Assembly: GCF_031143425.1 (NCBI RefSeq)
Contig: NC_090440.1
Location: forward strand, 340,507,844-340,571,843
Origin: Pleurodeles waltl
Lineage: Eukaryota; Chordata; Amphibia; Caudata; Salamandridae
Length of the DNA stretch: 64,000 nt
Reading direction: 5' to 3'
Shown: positions 1-10,288 of the stretch, piece by piece
Numbering within the stretch: position 1 is the stretch's first letter
How the letters are laid out: each line of letters starts with the position of its first letter
Translations under genes and position numbers: made by a program
The notes under the pieces: model-generated
Database searches by the model: none
The model's input: the letters and a program-made list of their open reading frames with translations, nothing else
Told to the model about the DNA's origin: nothing

Positions 1-1593
1 GGGGATGCCATTTTACGTGTTAATTGGGAATAGGTCAATACCAATGTTCAGCATTACAATGGTAATCCTGAATATGGCCATGTAAGGTGTCTTTCAACTG
101 GGAATTGTGCCCCAATACAGTGTCCAGTATTGGTTGCACAATCCCATGCACTGTGGGGGCTCCACAGTGGACCCCCAGTACTGCCATACCAGCCTTTTGA
201 GGTTTTCCAGGTAGCCCCAGCTGCTGCCACCTCACAGAGAGGTTTCTGCCCTCCTGTTGCTTGAGCAGCTCAAGCCCAGGAAGGCAGTACAAAGGATTTC
301 ATTTTGGAGAGGGGTGTTACACCCTCTTCCTTTGGAACTAGGTGTTGCCGGCAAGGGAGAGGTAGCCTCCCAGAGCCTCTGGAAATGCTTTCACGGGCAC
401 GGATGGTGCCCTCCTTGCATAATCCAGTCTACACCAGTTCAGGAACCCCCAGTCTCTACTCTAGCATGAATCTGAACAAAGAAAAAGGGAGTGACCACTC
501 CTCTGTCCACTACCACCCCAGGGGTGGTGCCCAGAGCTCCTTCAGAGTATCCCTGGGTTTTGCCATTTTGGATTCCAAGGTGGTGGGGCACTCTGGGAGC
601 ATCTGAGTGGCCAGTGCCAGCAGGTGACATCAGAGCCCTCCCCTGATAGGTGTTTAGGTGACCAATCCCCCTTTCAGGGCTATTTAGGGTCTCTCCTTTG
701 GATATTACTTCAGATTCGGATTCCAGTAGGAAACCTCTTCATCCTTTACTTCATCTTCTACCAATGGACCCACAGCTGAACCCTCCAAGAACTCTACAAA
801 CTGCAACAAAGAAGCAAAGACGACTTCTGCAACATTGTATCTTCAGTTCCTGCCAGCAACTGCAATAGTTTCCAGGTCGTGCATCCTCCGAGGACTGCCT
901 GTCTTCAGCCTACACAAGAAGAACCGAAGAAATCTCCTGTGGAGTGACGCAGTCACTTCCCTGCTTCAGCAGGCACCTCTCTGCAGCGACGACCGGTGGT
1001 GTGGGTCCCCTCTCCAGACAACGAGCGTTGATCCAGCAACATAGGTGGTGGACTAAAGTGATCCCAACAGTACCAATGTACAGCTGTCCAACTTTGGTGG
1101 AGGTAAGAGACTTGCCTCTCCACGCAATACAGTACCCCATGCACCACGTGACTTGCAGTTGCCAAGGCTTGTGTGCGACCTTCCACAAAGTTCTTCGTGC
1201 ACAGTACAGCTTAGGCCCGCAGTCTCCATTCTGCGATACACAACTTCCTGAGTGGATCTCCGGCAGCGTGGGATCCCCTTGTGTCATGCTGCATGGGCCT
1301 CTATATGCACCTTTGTCCCCAGGCTGTGGGACTCCTGTGCATGCTGCCTGGTCTTCTGAGGGCTCTCTGAGTTGCTGAGAGTCCCCTCTGTCTCCCCCTT
1401 CTGGGTAGAGGCCAGCAGGTCCCTCCTGGTCCTGGGCAGTACCATCTTCTGCTAACTGTGAGTTTTGCGTGTGCCAAGGCTTATTGGTGGAATCCAGTGA
1501 CACAAACCAGACTGCAGTCATCCATCTGGCGTGGGACATCATCTGCACCAAACAGGAACCCACATCTGTATTCTAGGGTGCATAACTGACTTT
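1..1593 (-). mobile_element. Long LTR (family X), left segment, minus orientation
   Basis: This segment aligns, reverse-complemented, to the solo LTR at 45238-48177. For example 571-640 matches about 46985-47050, 1080-1125 matches about 46480-46515, and 1-90 matches about 47500-47590. The LTR runs off the window start. On the right it stops where Harbinger element A begins (1594) and resumes near 9536. No gene is supported here: the open frames are on sequence whose homologue at 45-48 kb is LTR. Family assignment beyond LTR retrotransposon is not possible from this sequence alone. Confidence 0.85.
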
Positions 1594-1981
1594 GGCTCTC
1601 ATTATGATATTGGTGGTAAATCGCACTTATCGCCATGCTAACTGCCGCCAACATAAGGCACCGTGGAGGATATCCGTTCACCATATTATGACACGCACAC
1701 ACCAATCTGTCACTATTTAGCCACAGACACAAGTCTGCCACACCAAAGGTCAGTGATAAACTGGCGTTACCAAAACCCACACCGTTTCGCCAACAGAACA
1801 ACAACCATCACATTATGACCCACGAATCACCACGGGGGACATTCAATGGCGGTAAGCCATTGGCAGTACATACTGCTGTGCTCAAAATACACACACACAT
1901 ACAAAACAACATTACATTGGTCAATTCAAACAACACACACCTAACACCCATACACACAACACATTCACACACCCAGACCAC

Positions 1982-1988
1982 TATAAAA
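1982..1988 (+). promoter_or_regulatory. TATA box of Harbinger A Myb1 gene
   Basis: TATAAAA is followed by a CA-rich leader with CCCACATTACCCACA. The same TATA plus leader occurs in element B (minus strand, 53272-53278) and element C (63895-63901). Conservation across three copies supports a functional core promoter; the transcription start itself is inferred. Confidence 0.65.
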
Positions 1989-2168
1989 CACACTCCCACA
2001 TTACCCACAGCCCCTTACGAATAAAACCATTGGCACAAGACAGACACCATGACTACAAACAAAACGAGCCACACACCGCCTACACCTATACACCACCCAT
2101 GCACCCCACATCACACACCCCAACACATTACCCTACACACCCTCACCTACACAACTCACACAACACCC

Positions 2169-3437
2169 ATGGCACCACAAAGAAACTCCAGATTCTCAGA
2201 GGAGGAGTTGAGGGTCATTGTGGAGAAAATCATCAGGGTAGAGCCACAGCTATTTGGAGCACAGGTGCAGCAGATATCCATTGCTAGGAAGATGGAGCTA
2301 TGGCAGAGGATCGTGGATAGAGTCAACGTCGTGGGACAGCACCCCAGAACCAGGGACGACATCAGGAAGAGGTGGATCGACCTACGGGGGAAGGTGCATT
2401 CCATAGCAGCAAGACCACTACTAACACCATGGGAGGAGAAAATCTTGGCAATCATGCATTCTGAGGGCCTGGCCAGAGTAGCAGGAGGACTGGACTCTGG
2501 TAAGTCAACTCTCTACTACTATCACCCCCCTACCTGCATGCGATCACATACCCCCACCCTCACTCCCATCACTCCACCACCTCCCACCCCCCCACCATCA
2601 CATCTCACTCATCCCAATGACAAGCCCTGCATGCCATACCAATGCATGGACACCACTTACAGACCTGCATGGACACCTTACAGCAACATACACAAGTGAA
2701 AGCTGCCAGGGCAAATACGAACAAAGAGGGCAACCCACCGATGCACAATATGTCACACACAGAAACAATAACACAGCATTTACATCCCCACAGGTATCAC
2801 AGCCAATATCAGCAGAGAAGAGGTGCCAGCACTATCCAGTCCCCCAACTGAAGAGGCCCACGCTGATGACAGCAACTCTGGTCACCTGGATCAGGATGAC
2901 CAACCTGGCCCATCAGGGATCTCTGGACAGTCGGTTACCCAGACACAGTCACACACCACCACAGAGCCTCCCCCACTTGGAAACACCACCACAGCACCCA
3001 CGCAGCGTACCCATACCTCTGTCCCCAGGACATGTCAATCAGCAGTGTGTCCACCACTACAGGGACCGCAGGGCACACCTCATACCCAAGACAATCAGGG
3101 ACCTGGGGTCAGTGGCAGTGGACACACGGTTTAGGGGACAGAGGCACAGGACAACAGGGAAATAGGAAGGACTGCTGTACAACAAGCGGAGGACAGGCCC
3201 AGGGAACCAACTCTCCAGGAGGCACTTGTAGAGATCCTGGGAGCCTACCAACATTCCCAAGATACGCTGGGCCAGATCCTGGACAACTTGCAGGAGAACA
3301 GGCGGCTGCAGGAGGAACAGTATCAGGGGATCAGGGAGGTCTTGCAGGCCATCAACACCACCCTGCCACAGGACCAACAGATCACCAGCACCCCTCCCCC
3401 TGCAGAAGGGGAACCACCCTGCAAACGTTCCCTGTGA
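2169..3437 (+). pseudogene. NAIF1-like Myb/SANT protein (Myb1) of Harbinger A
   Basis: This would be the DNA-binding partner of the HARBI1 transposase; known Harbinger Myb proteins bind transposon ends and help bring the transposase into the nucleus. Exon 1 (2169-2499) encodes a Myb/SANT-like domain containing FSEEELRVIVEKIIRVEPQL and KMELWQRIVDRVN, ending with an RKRWIDLRGKV-type helix. The start ATG sits after CACCC and matches elements B and D. Donor CTG/GTAAGT lies at 2499/2500 and acceptor CCCACAG at 2793; the phases agree. Exon 2 encodes a Ser/Thr/Pro-rich linker and a C-terminal coiled-coil-like segment (EILGAYQHSQDTLGQILDNL). One in-frame TAG at 3132-3134 breaks exon 2; the frame then stays open to TGA at 3435-3437. 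Splicing is inferred from sequence only. Confidence 0.75.
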
Positions 3438-3663
3438 TCCAGGCAGAAGCCAGAGATTATTGCCAAGACCCCCTGCCAGGAAATGAGACTCTCCTGATTG
3501 TCACCCTTGTGTCCCACTCTGTCACCCTGTCCACCTTGAACTGTCATTACTCCCCTTCTTATGTTCCCTTGGATTTTTCACCTGTGCACCAAATAGACTA
3601 GAACAATACCCTGGACTTTCCTCCATCATCACCCCATCCCAATCCCCTTCCTCTTAGCACTTC

Positions 3664-3669
3664 AATAAA
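3664..3669 (+). terminator. Poly(A) signal AATAAA after Myb1 of element A
   Basis: AATAAA lies 227 bases after the Myb1 stop, between the convergent Myb1 and HARBI1 genes. Position and orientation fit 3' end formation of the Myb1 transcript. Confidence 0.5.
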
Positions 3670-3933
3670 CACCCTTTGAAAAAATGCAAGTATGGAGTAT
3701 GTATTTGTATAACCAGGTTCAAACAATGCGATTCAACTGTACAGTAATGTTCACATAGGAAAGACCTGTAGTTGGCAGTGATCACACCAGGAGAGATAGT
3801 GGGGCACCAACATCTGCAAATAGAATTGCTGAAGGGTACCGTGAGTGGGCATAGAAGTGGGAAATAACAGCATGCCAGTGCCAAAGATAATCTAAATAAT
3901 GACAATGAAATTTAAAGTAACACTGTCTTACCT

Positions 3934-5034
3934 GTGTGTCATTGGAAGTATTGTTGTACACTGCTGTTCTGTTGTCCCCATCCTCATCCTCTGCATCCTC
4001 ATCCTCACTGTCCACAGGGTCCACTGCTGCCACACAGCCATCTCTAGCCTCCTCCTCTTGCAGAAAAGGCATATGGTGTCTCAAGGGAAGGTTGCGCAAC
4101 ATGCAGCATGCCACGATTATCTGGCAGACCTTCTTGGGAGAGTAGCACAGGGATCCACTGGTTAGATGAAGGCACCTGAACCTGGCCTTCAGGAGGCCAA
4201 AGGTCCTTTTGATTATCCTTCTTGTTCGCTCATGTGCCTCATTGTAACATTCTTCTGTCCTTGTGCTGGCATTCCTCACAAGGGTCAGTAGCCATGATAG
4301 GTTGGGGTATCCAGAGTCACCTGCAAATACCGAGGGACAACATCTAGGCACACACTATCCTATATGCCCCACACCATACTCATACACCAACATCTACTGG
4401 GTGAGAACCAGGGCTCACCTATTAGCCACACCCTGTGCCTCTGTAGTAGGCCCATCACATTTGGGATGCTGCTATCCCTCAGGAAAAAGGCACCGACCCT
4501 GGATACTTAGCATTGCCATGGGAGATGTACTGGTCCGCCAAGCACATCATCTGTACATTCATGTAGTGGAAACTCTTATGATTTCTAAACACCTGTTCAT
4601 TTTGCCGGGCGGGGGACAAATGCAATATGAGTTCCATCAATCACCCTAATTATGTTGGGGATATGTCCCATTGCATAGAAGCCATCCTTCACTGTGGCTA
4701 AATCCTCTACCTGGGGGAAAACAATGTAGCTGCACGTGTTTAATCAGGGCAGACAACATTCTTGAGAACACTGGCTGTGACATTCCTGCTACCAAGCCCA
4801 CTGTCACTTGGAAAGAACCAGTTGCCAAGAAACGGATCACAGATAGCACTTGCACAAGAGGGGGGATCCCAGTGGGGTGACGTATAGCAGATATCAGGTC
4901 AGGCTGCAGTTGGGCACACAGCTCTGTGATTGTGGCCCTGTCTAGTCTAAAGGTGAGGATAATGTGCCTATCCTCCATTGTTGCCAGTCCACTAGGGGTC
5001 TGTACACCGGGGTATGTCTCCATCTCCTATTCAT
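3934..5034 (-). pseudogene. HARBI1-like: HARBI1-like DDE transposase of Harbinger A, catalytically dead
   Basis: This is a PIF/Harbinger transposase, the enzyme family that cuts and reinserts the element. On the minus strand an acceptor (CCCTTAG) leads into an exon with a possible ATG at 5034 (MNRRWRHTPVYRPLVD). The central exon keeps RFLATGSFQVTVGLVAGMSQ and the first catalytic Asp in VIDGTHI (about 4640). A further exon begins GDSGYPNLSW (about 4320) and ends at a donor near 3933. Damage: a frameshift near 4990, others around 4610-4720, a small deletion over the AKYPG...HD block carrying the second Asp, and the third catalytic residue changed from Glu to Lys (IIKRTFG here, IIERTVG in element B). 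No activity is expected. Confidence 0.85.
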
Positions 5035-5499
5035 CCGCAGCGGTTGCAGTCTAAGGGACAAAAGAGTGAGGAGCTGGTCACAAACTGAACATTGGAGCCA
5101 CAACAGTACAATGCATGATGTTAATTTGTAATGGGTAAGTGGCTTTGTTCTGTATGTCCTATTTTTAACTGTGATGCAGTTATTATCCAGGGCCGTGCCC
5201 CCCCCCCTTGAAATGGCATCCACCTGTCCTGTGTGGAGGGACAGGTGGAAGTGAGGTAATCCTGCTGACATTGTGCGCCGTTCCGGTAGGCGATCGGGAA
5301 CCACAGTGTGCAACTCCTCATTGGTTAACATTGGGCCCTATGGGGACAGTGGCCAATGGTGATGTACACTGACGGTGACGATATGCACCACCGCAGACGT
5401 GACCACCATTTTCTATCTGATCACTGACTTGCTACCTGACCTTCAGCAGGAGAGGATCTACACTGTATGTGCTGCTATGACCTGTGTCTGGAACCTACC
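5035..5499. promoter_or_regulatory. Putative bidirectional promoter between HARBI1 and Myb2 (element A)
   Basis: This 465-bp gap separates the divergent HARBI1 and Myb2 starts. The equivalent gap in element B (49560-50024) is also exactly 465 bp. Both hold an inverted CCAAT pair: ATTGG at 5320-5324 and CCAAT at 5353-5357 here, with the same order and spacing in B. No clear TATA box is seen. A shared promoter is an inference. Confidence 0.45.
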
Positions 5500-7030
5500 A
5501 TGGCCAGTGTGACTGGGGAAAGGGCACCTGCCTTCACCTCGGCAGAGTTGGAGCGACTGGTGGATGGGGTCCTACCGCAGTACGGACTGCTGTATGGGCC
5601 TACAGACCAACAGGTGAGTACCCTGTGAGCATGATGCATGGGGCATGAATGCATGGAGTGGTGTATGAAGGCCTTGTGTAAGGGGGTGGGTGGATGTCCC
5701 CTGGGCGGCGTACAGCTTGTGTGCTGGGCCATGTGTGTGTAAATGGTGATGTGAAGGGGTATGGTGAGCCTTAAGTGTAACAGGCAGGACGGTCTGACTG
5801 ATACCATTTCCTGTGTGTATTTCTCTGCAGGTCAGCGCCCATCAAAAAAAGGGTATATGGAGTGATATCGCCAAGGAGGTGCGGACCCTGGGGGTCTCCG
5901 GCAGGCAGATCACCCACTGTCAGAAACGGTGGGAGGACCTGAGATTCTGGGCACAGAAGAGGGCAGAGGCCCATCTGGGGGTGGCCTCCCAAAGAGAAAG
6001 AGGTGCCTGTCGAACCCTAACCCCCCTGATGGCCAGCATACTGGCGGTGGCCTATCCAGAGCTGAATGGGCACTTGATGGCATCACAGCAGCCACAAAGG
6101 GGTGAGTACAGTCTCCATCATTACAACTTATGCATGGTAGGGGGGTACCCGGGTGGGGGATGTGTGTCAGTGGGTGCCCCTAGGCCAGGCCTGACATTGC
6201 AGAGTAGGACCCATGTTGGCCAGGGTTCTGAAGTGATAATTCTGCTACCTAGCTAGTAGGCATCCACAACTGGTCAGGGCTGTGTGGGTCCCAGGTATGC
6301 TGCATTTGGCGGTATGTGCCCCTCCCCATGCCTTGGTGGCTAGCGTTATAACTGTTAGTGCAATGCATAGTGCGTAGGGCTGTTCTCTGTGTGTGAGGAT
6401 GGTGTGTATGCCAACGGTGGTGTTGGTGCAGACATTGACCCAGTGTATCCTTTGTCTCTTCCCACCCTTTATGTTGTGCAACCCTGGCCTTATGTGCATT
6501 AGCATCATCTGGCGGAGGAGCAGAGGCACCAGCGACGGAGGGAGCTGCATCCCACAGGACCCAGGAGACAGAGTTCACGACAGTGAGGGCACCAGTGGGA
6601 TGGAGGGTGAGGGAAGCACCACTGCAGAGATTGGAGGGGACAGTTCTGACACAGATACCTCCCCCGGTGGAAGATCCCTGGTGGTGGGGGACACCTCTGT
6701 GCCCACCCCAGCTACAGGTACAGGCGCCAACCCCGTACCAGCACCGCCCTCCCAGCAGCACCTCAGTGAGTTGCCCGTGCCCGCTCATCCAGGAGAGTGG
6801 CCATCTCCTTTGCCACAGGCACCTCAGGCCCTGCCCCAGTTAGCCCTGCTACCCTGAGTGAAGAGGCTATTGTCCTCCTGAGATCCATCTTTGTAGGGCA
6901 GTAAGCCACTGTGAATGCCATCCAGGGGCTGGCAGCCCAGATGCAACACAGTGATGCACTCCTGGAGGGCATTCACACTGGCTTGGCGGCCTAACAGAGA
7001 TCAATCCAGGCTCTGGCCTCCTCTCTGATG
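5500..7030 (+). pseudogene. Second Myb/SANT-like DNA-binding protein (Myb2) of Harbinger A
   Basis: This is a second, distinct Myb/SANT-type gene in the same transposon. Exon 1 (5500-5613, ATG in ACCATGG) gives FTSAELERLVDGVLPQYGLL, exon 2 (5831-6101) gives KKGIWSDIAKEVRTLGVSGR followed by ITHCQKRWEDLRFWAQKRAE, and a third exon from 6503 is acidic and Ser/Thr-rich. The donors (GTGAGT at 5614 and 6102) and the acceptors agree in phase. The exon 1-2 pattern resembles the Myb/SANT-like DNA-binding domains of other transposon-derived vertebrate proteins. Damage: a one-base shift near 6570, TGA at 6855-6857, and TAA codons at about 6903 and 6992 within a helical region (ATVNAIQGLAAQMQHSDALL). Role unknown; DNA binding is inferred from family. 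Confidence 0.7.
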
Positions 7031-7037
7031 GCAGCCA

Positions 7038-7601
7038 TTGTCCCTGTTTCCACCCACCCCCCTCCATATTCCTCTTCCCAATCCCATTCCCTTCAACCCC
7101 AACCTATCCCAAGCACAGTCAGAGGAGAATGCACACAAGACAACACACAAGAGTGGTTCAGGCAAACACAAGCACCACACATCATCCCACAGGCACTCAC
7201 ACAAACACCATCCAGATGCAGACATACCAACATCCACAATTTCCACTGTCTCCCCCTCTTCATCCTCCTCCATCTCCCTCCCAGTTCCGTCTACACTCAC
7301 ACCTGCATGCACTACATCCTCATCCATTAACAGCATCACCACCACACCTAGCAGAACACACACCTCACTGGCAGGCCCCTTCACAACAGCCATGCACATG
7401 TCCCCTGTGTCCTCTCCCACTGTGTCTGTCACCCCCCTCCCAAAGTACACAAACACAAGCACTCAGACACCCAACAGCCATCCACCTCACAACAGCATCC
7501 AGCCCATGCACCTGCACCCAAACATAGCAGACTCCTCCTACAACTACTCCCTCTTCCTCTACTCCCAAACCTTCTCCCTCTACACACCCCAATGTCCCTA
7601 A
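7038..7601 (+). CDS. Ser/Thr/His/Pro-rich open frame, probable Myb2 tail
   Basis: A 187-codon frame of low complexity rich in Ser, Thr, Pro and His, such as HKHHTSSHRHSHKHH. A related but frameshifted stretch lies at the same place in element B (44521-44937, minus). It may be a disordered tail of the Myb2 protein or simply CA/CT-rich DNA that happens to stay open. No domain is recognised. Confidence 0.35.
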   Translation: MSLFPPTPLHIPLPNPIPFNPNLSQAQSEENAHKTTHKSGSGKHKHHTSSHRHSHKHHPDADIPTSTISTVSPSSSSSISLPVPSTLTPACTTSSSINSITTTPSRTHTSLAGPFTTAMHMSPVSSPTVSVTPLPKYTNTSTQTPNSHPPHNSIQPMHLHPNIADSSYNYSLFLYSQTFSLYTPQCP

Positions 7602-7667
7602 GAGGATTTTCCTCTCCACCATTGACCTCTTCTCTACCCCTCCCCCTGTCCTTCATGTCTGGCCAGG

Positions 7668-8651
7668 GTGGCAAAATCCCAGGCAAGCACCTCAGCCACC
7701 CAGTCCACAGGCCCAGTAGTCTCCACACCCACTCATGATGGGAAAGGATCCAGGGCACCAGGCAGCATCAAGGAAAGGGTGCCTGCCCCGGCTGTGGGCC
7801 GGAAGACCAAGGAGCCTGCCCCAGCTGCTGCCAGGAAGGCCAAGGAGCCTGCCCCAGCTGTTGCCAGGAAGGGGAAGGAGCCTGCCCCAGCTGTGGGCCA
7901 GAAGACCAAGGTGCCTGCCCCAGCTGCTGCCAGGAAGGTCAAGGAGTCTGCCCCAGCTGCTGCCAGGAAGGGCATGGAGCCAGCCCCAGCTCCTGCCAGG
8001 AAGGGCAAGGAGCCTGCTCCAGCTGCTGCCAAGAAGGACAAGGAACTAGCCCCAGCTGCAGCGGCTGACAGGAAGGTCAAGGAGCCTGCCCCAGCTGCTG
8101 CCAGAAAGGGCAAGGAGCCTGCCCCAGCGGCTGCCAGGAAAGGCAAGGAGCCAGCACCAGCAGGCAGGAAGGACAAGGGGCCTGGTGCAGGGACTCATAC
8201 GGAGCCCCTACCACCAACCATGGTTGTGCAGCTGTCTGAGGCTACAGAGGATGGGCTGGATCTTCCCCCATCACCACCATCAGCAGCACTACCACAACCG
8301 GTGGGCAGCCATCCGAGGCTGCAGGGGATGGGATGGAGCTTCCCCTCACCACCACCAGCAGCAGCACCACCACCAGTGGGCACCAGTAGCAGCAGTGGCA
8401 CCACCACCACCAGTGGACAGCCGTCCGAGGTTGCAGAAGATGGGGTGGAGCTTCCTCCCAACAGCGGCTTCAGGAGCACCACTACCAACACTGAGCAGCT
8501 GTCACCGCTGGTGGACAGTATGTGGTCCTGCCTCCATGGGCTACTGTGCATCCTGCCCCCTGCAAATCCAGTGGGTAAGCCACCTACCAACCCCAGCCTC
8601 CCCAGGATCATGAGAACAGGGCACAGTGCCCCCTCCAGAACTAGTGGGTAA
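7668..8651 (+). CDS. Lys/Ala/Pro repeat protein of Harbinger A, H1-tail-like
   Basis: An open frame of 327 codons. Residues about 35-175 are roughly 12 tandem copies of an 11-residue unit close to KEPAPAAARKG (33-bp repeat). The rest is Pro/Ser/Thr-rich and contains two copies of a unit resembling PSEVAEDGVELPP. The repeats are strongly basic, like histone H1 tails or neurofilament-H KSP repeats, and could bind DNA nonspecifically (inference). Element B has a diverged counterpart at 43892-44407. The upstream CTGGCCAG/GG could be a splice acceptor joining it to Myb2. The first in-frame ATG-like start is uncertain. Confidence 0.5.
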   Translation: MAKSQASTSATQSTGPVVSTPTHDGKGSRAPGSIKERVPAPAVGRKTKEPAPAAARKAKEPAPAVARKGKEPAPAVGQKTKVPAPAAARKVKESAPAAARKGMEPAPAPARKGKEPAPAAAKKDKELAPAAAADRKVKEPAPAAARKGKEPAPAAARKGKEPAPAGRKDKGPGAGTHTEPLPPTMVVQLSEATEDGLDLPPSPPSAALPQPVGSHPRLQGMGWSFPSPPPAAAPPPVGTSSSSGTTTTSGQPSEVAEDGVELPPNSGFRSTTTNTEQLSPLVDSMWSCLHGLLCILPPANPVGKPPTNPSLPRIMRTGHSAPSRTSG

Positions 8652-9350
8652 GACACCAACCAACCACAGTCTCCACAGGATCAAGAGCACAGGGCACGAT
8701 GCCCCCTCCAGAACCAGTGGGTAAGACACCCAACAACCCCAGCCTTCCCAGGATCAAGAGCACAGGGCACGATGCCTCCTCCAGAACCAGTGAGGAGGAC
8801 ACCCATCAACCCCAGCCTCCCCAGGATCAAGATCGCAGGGCACGATGCCCCCTCCTGAACCAGTGGGCAAGTCACCCACTTGAGAGACTGTGGCCTTGAA
8901 CTCCCCAGGACATAGCACAGGGCATGTTGCCCCCTCCAGAGCATGTGAGCAAGTCACCCACTTGAGAGACTGTGGCCTTGCACCCCAGGACAGAGCACAG
9001 GGCATGATGCCCACTCCAGAGCATGTGGGCATGTCACCCACTTGAGAGTCTGTGGCCTTGCACTCCCCTGGACAGAGCACAGGGCATGTTGCCCCTTCTA
9101 GAGCATGTGGGGAAATCACCCACTTGAGATAGTGTGGACTTGAACTTCCCAGGACAGAACACAAGGCATGCTGCCCCCTCCAGAGCATGTTGGGAAGTCA
9201 CCCACTTGAGAGACTGTGGCCTTGCACTCCCCAGGTCCAAGTACAGGACATGTTGCCCCCTCCAGAGCACGTATAAGTCACCCACTTGAGAGACTGTGGC
9301 CTTGTACTCCCCAGGACCAAGCACAGGGCATGTTGCCCCCTCCATAACCA
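8571..9350 (+). repeat. Minisatellite, 73-bp then 80-82-bp units
   Basis: Starts of GTGGGTAAG-like blocks fall at 8571, 8644, 8717, 8790 and 8863 (exactly 73 bp apart), then 8945, 9025, 9107, 9189, 9271 and 9351 (80-82 bp apart). The later units gain about 9 bp around CACTTGAGAGACTGTGGCC. A two- to three-copy version is in element B at about 43680-43870. Confidence 0.9.
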
Positions 9351-9535
9351 GTGGTCTTGTTCCATCTTATGGCTGAGGTGCCCACCCATTCTCCGTCCCC
9401 CTGAGGTGCCTGCCAATTTTCCAACTAATGCCCCAACAGTGTTCTCTCGTGTTGGTGCAGGTGACAAGTGGGGACTTGGACTTTGGTCTGTGGCCCTGTG
9501 GCCCACGCACAGTGAGGACTGGGCAGTGTCTCTTC

Positions 9536-10085
9536 TATCATGGCTTCTTGTGTGTTTCAGGAAACTTACTGTGATTTACTCCTGTTTTACTGGGCTGTGG
9601 GGTGGGTCCTATTACTTACCTTTGGTGTTTTCGTACGCTCCAGCACCAGCTCTACACACTACACTTGCCTAGGTGGGAAACCAACTTACGAATTCCACTA
9701 TTTTAGTATGTGGTTTGTGTTCCCACAGGCCCATTGCAACCTACTGTGATTTTCACTATTTGCACTGTTTTCTGACTGTTTACTTACCTGTTTTGGGATT
9801 CTGGTTTATCTATTGTGTATATTGCCTACCTCCTAAGGGAGTATAGTCTCTAAGGTATTTTTGGCATTTGTGTCACCAAAAAAAGTACCTTTTATTTTAT
9901 AACACTGAGTATTTTCTCTCATGCGTGTGAGTACTGTGTGACTACAGTGGTATTGCAAGAGCTTTGGATGTCTCCTAGTTCAGCCTTGGCTGCTCAGCTC
10001 TAGCTCCCCCTAGACAGACTGGCTTCTAGACACTGTCTACATTTCACTTAGAAGGGAAAACCGGACCTGATCCACACCAAACCAG
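9536..10085 (-). mobile_element. Long LTR (family X), second segment
   Basis: Reverse-complement similarity to the solo LTR (about 45260-45800) resumes here. 9690-9730 matches the TGGAGTATATGGTTTGTGTT region, and 9955-10020 matches TGTCTCCTAGTTCAGCC and its flank. The segment ends at the hammerhead repeat dimer, after which the last 22 bases of the LTR follow (10741-10762, ending CCAGCCTCCCACA). The LTR therefore starts at 10762 on the minus strand, as TGTGGGAGG. Confidence 0.8.
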
Positions 10086-10288
10086 AGCAAAAACAACAAG
10101 TGATGGACGGAATGCTGAACATTGTCAAACACTCACCCCCAGTCATAGATCTGGGTTTAATCCATCGTTCTTTTGCTTACCATGCCACCCCAGTTTGGAC
10201 CCAGCCATATGCAAATCAGTCTTGACCCTGTTCCTCATGGGAACAGTCCAGCCCGAACTGCCAAGCCAGGTCCTCACTGGACCGGAAA

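Larger units (their letters stand above)
1594..9535 (+). mobile_element. Large PIF/Harbinger transposon A, 3' end deleted
   Basis: The left terminus at 1594 (GGCTCTCATTATGATATTGG) matches the ends of element B at 42853-53649. Gene order is Myb1 (+), HARBI1 (-), Myb2 (+), a Ser/Thr/Pro ORF (+), a Lys/Ala/Pro repeat ORF (+), then a minisatellite. Similarity to B continues to about 9530, but the expected right TIR (like ATAATGAGGGC) is absent and LTR sequence resumes directly, so the 3' end and some LTR sequence were lost together. The right edge is approximate. The element is inserted in LTR family X and all its main genes carry stops or frameshifts. Confidence 0.85.

Noticed and set aside
910..1563. 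Minus-strand open frame of 217 codons near the window start
   Set aside because: It lies wholly in LTR family X sequence, whose second copy (about 46000-46700) does not keep the frame, and it has no recognisable domain.
7733..8176. Minus-strand frame of Ala/Gly/Ser-Leu-Pro-Phe repeats opposite the Lys/Ala/Pro ORF
   Set aside because: Antisense shadow of the 33-bp tandem repeat; the plus frame is longer and has a counterpart in element B.
8571..9350. CRISPR-like repeat-spacer structure
   Set aside because: Units are contiguous tandem repeats with no unique spacers, in a eukaryotic transposon.
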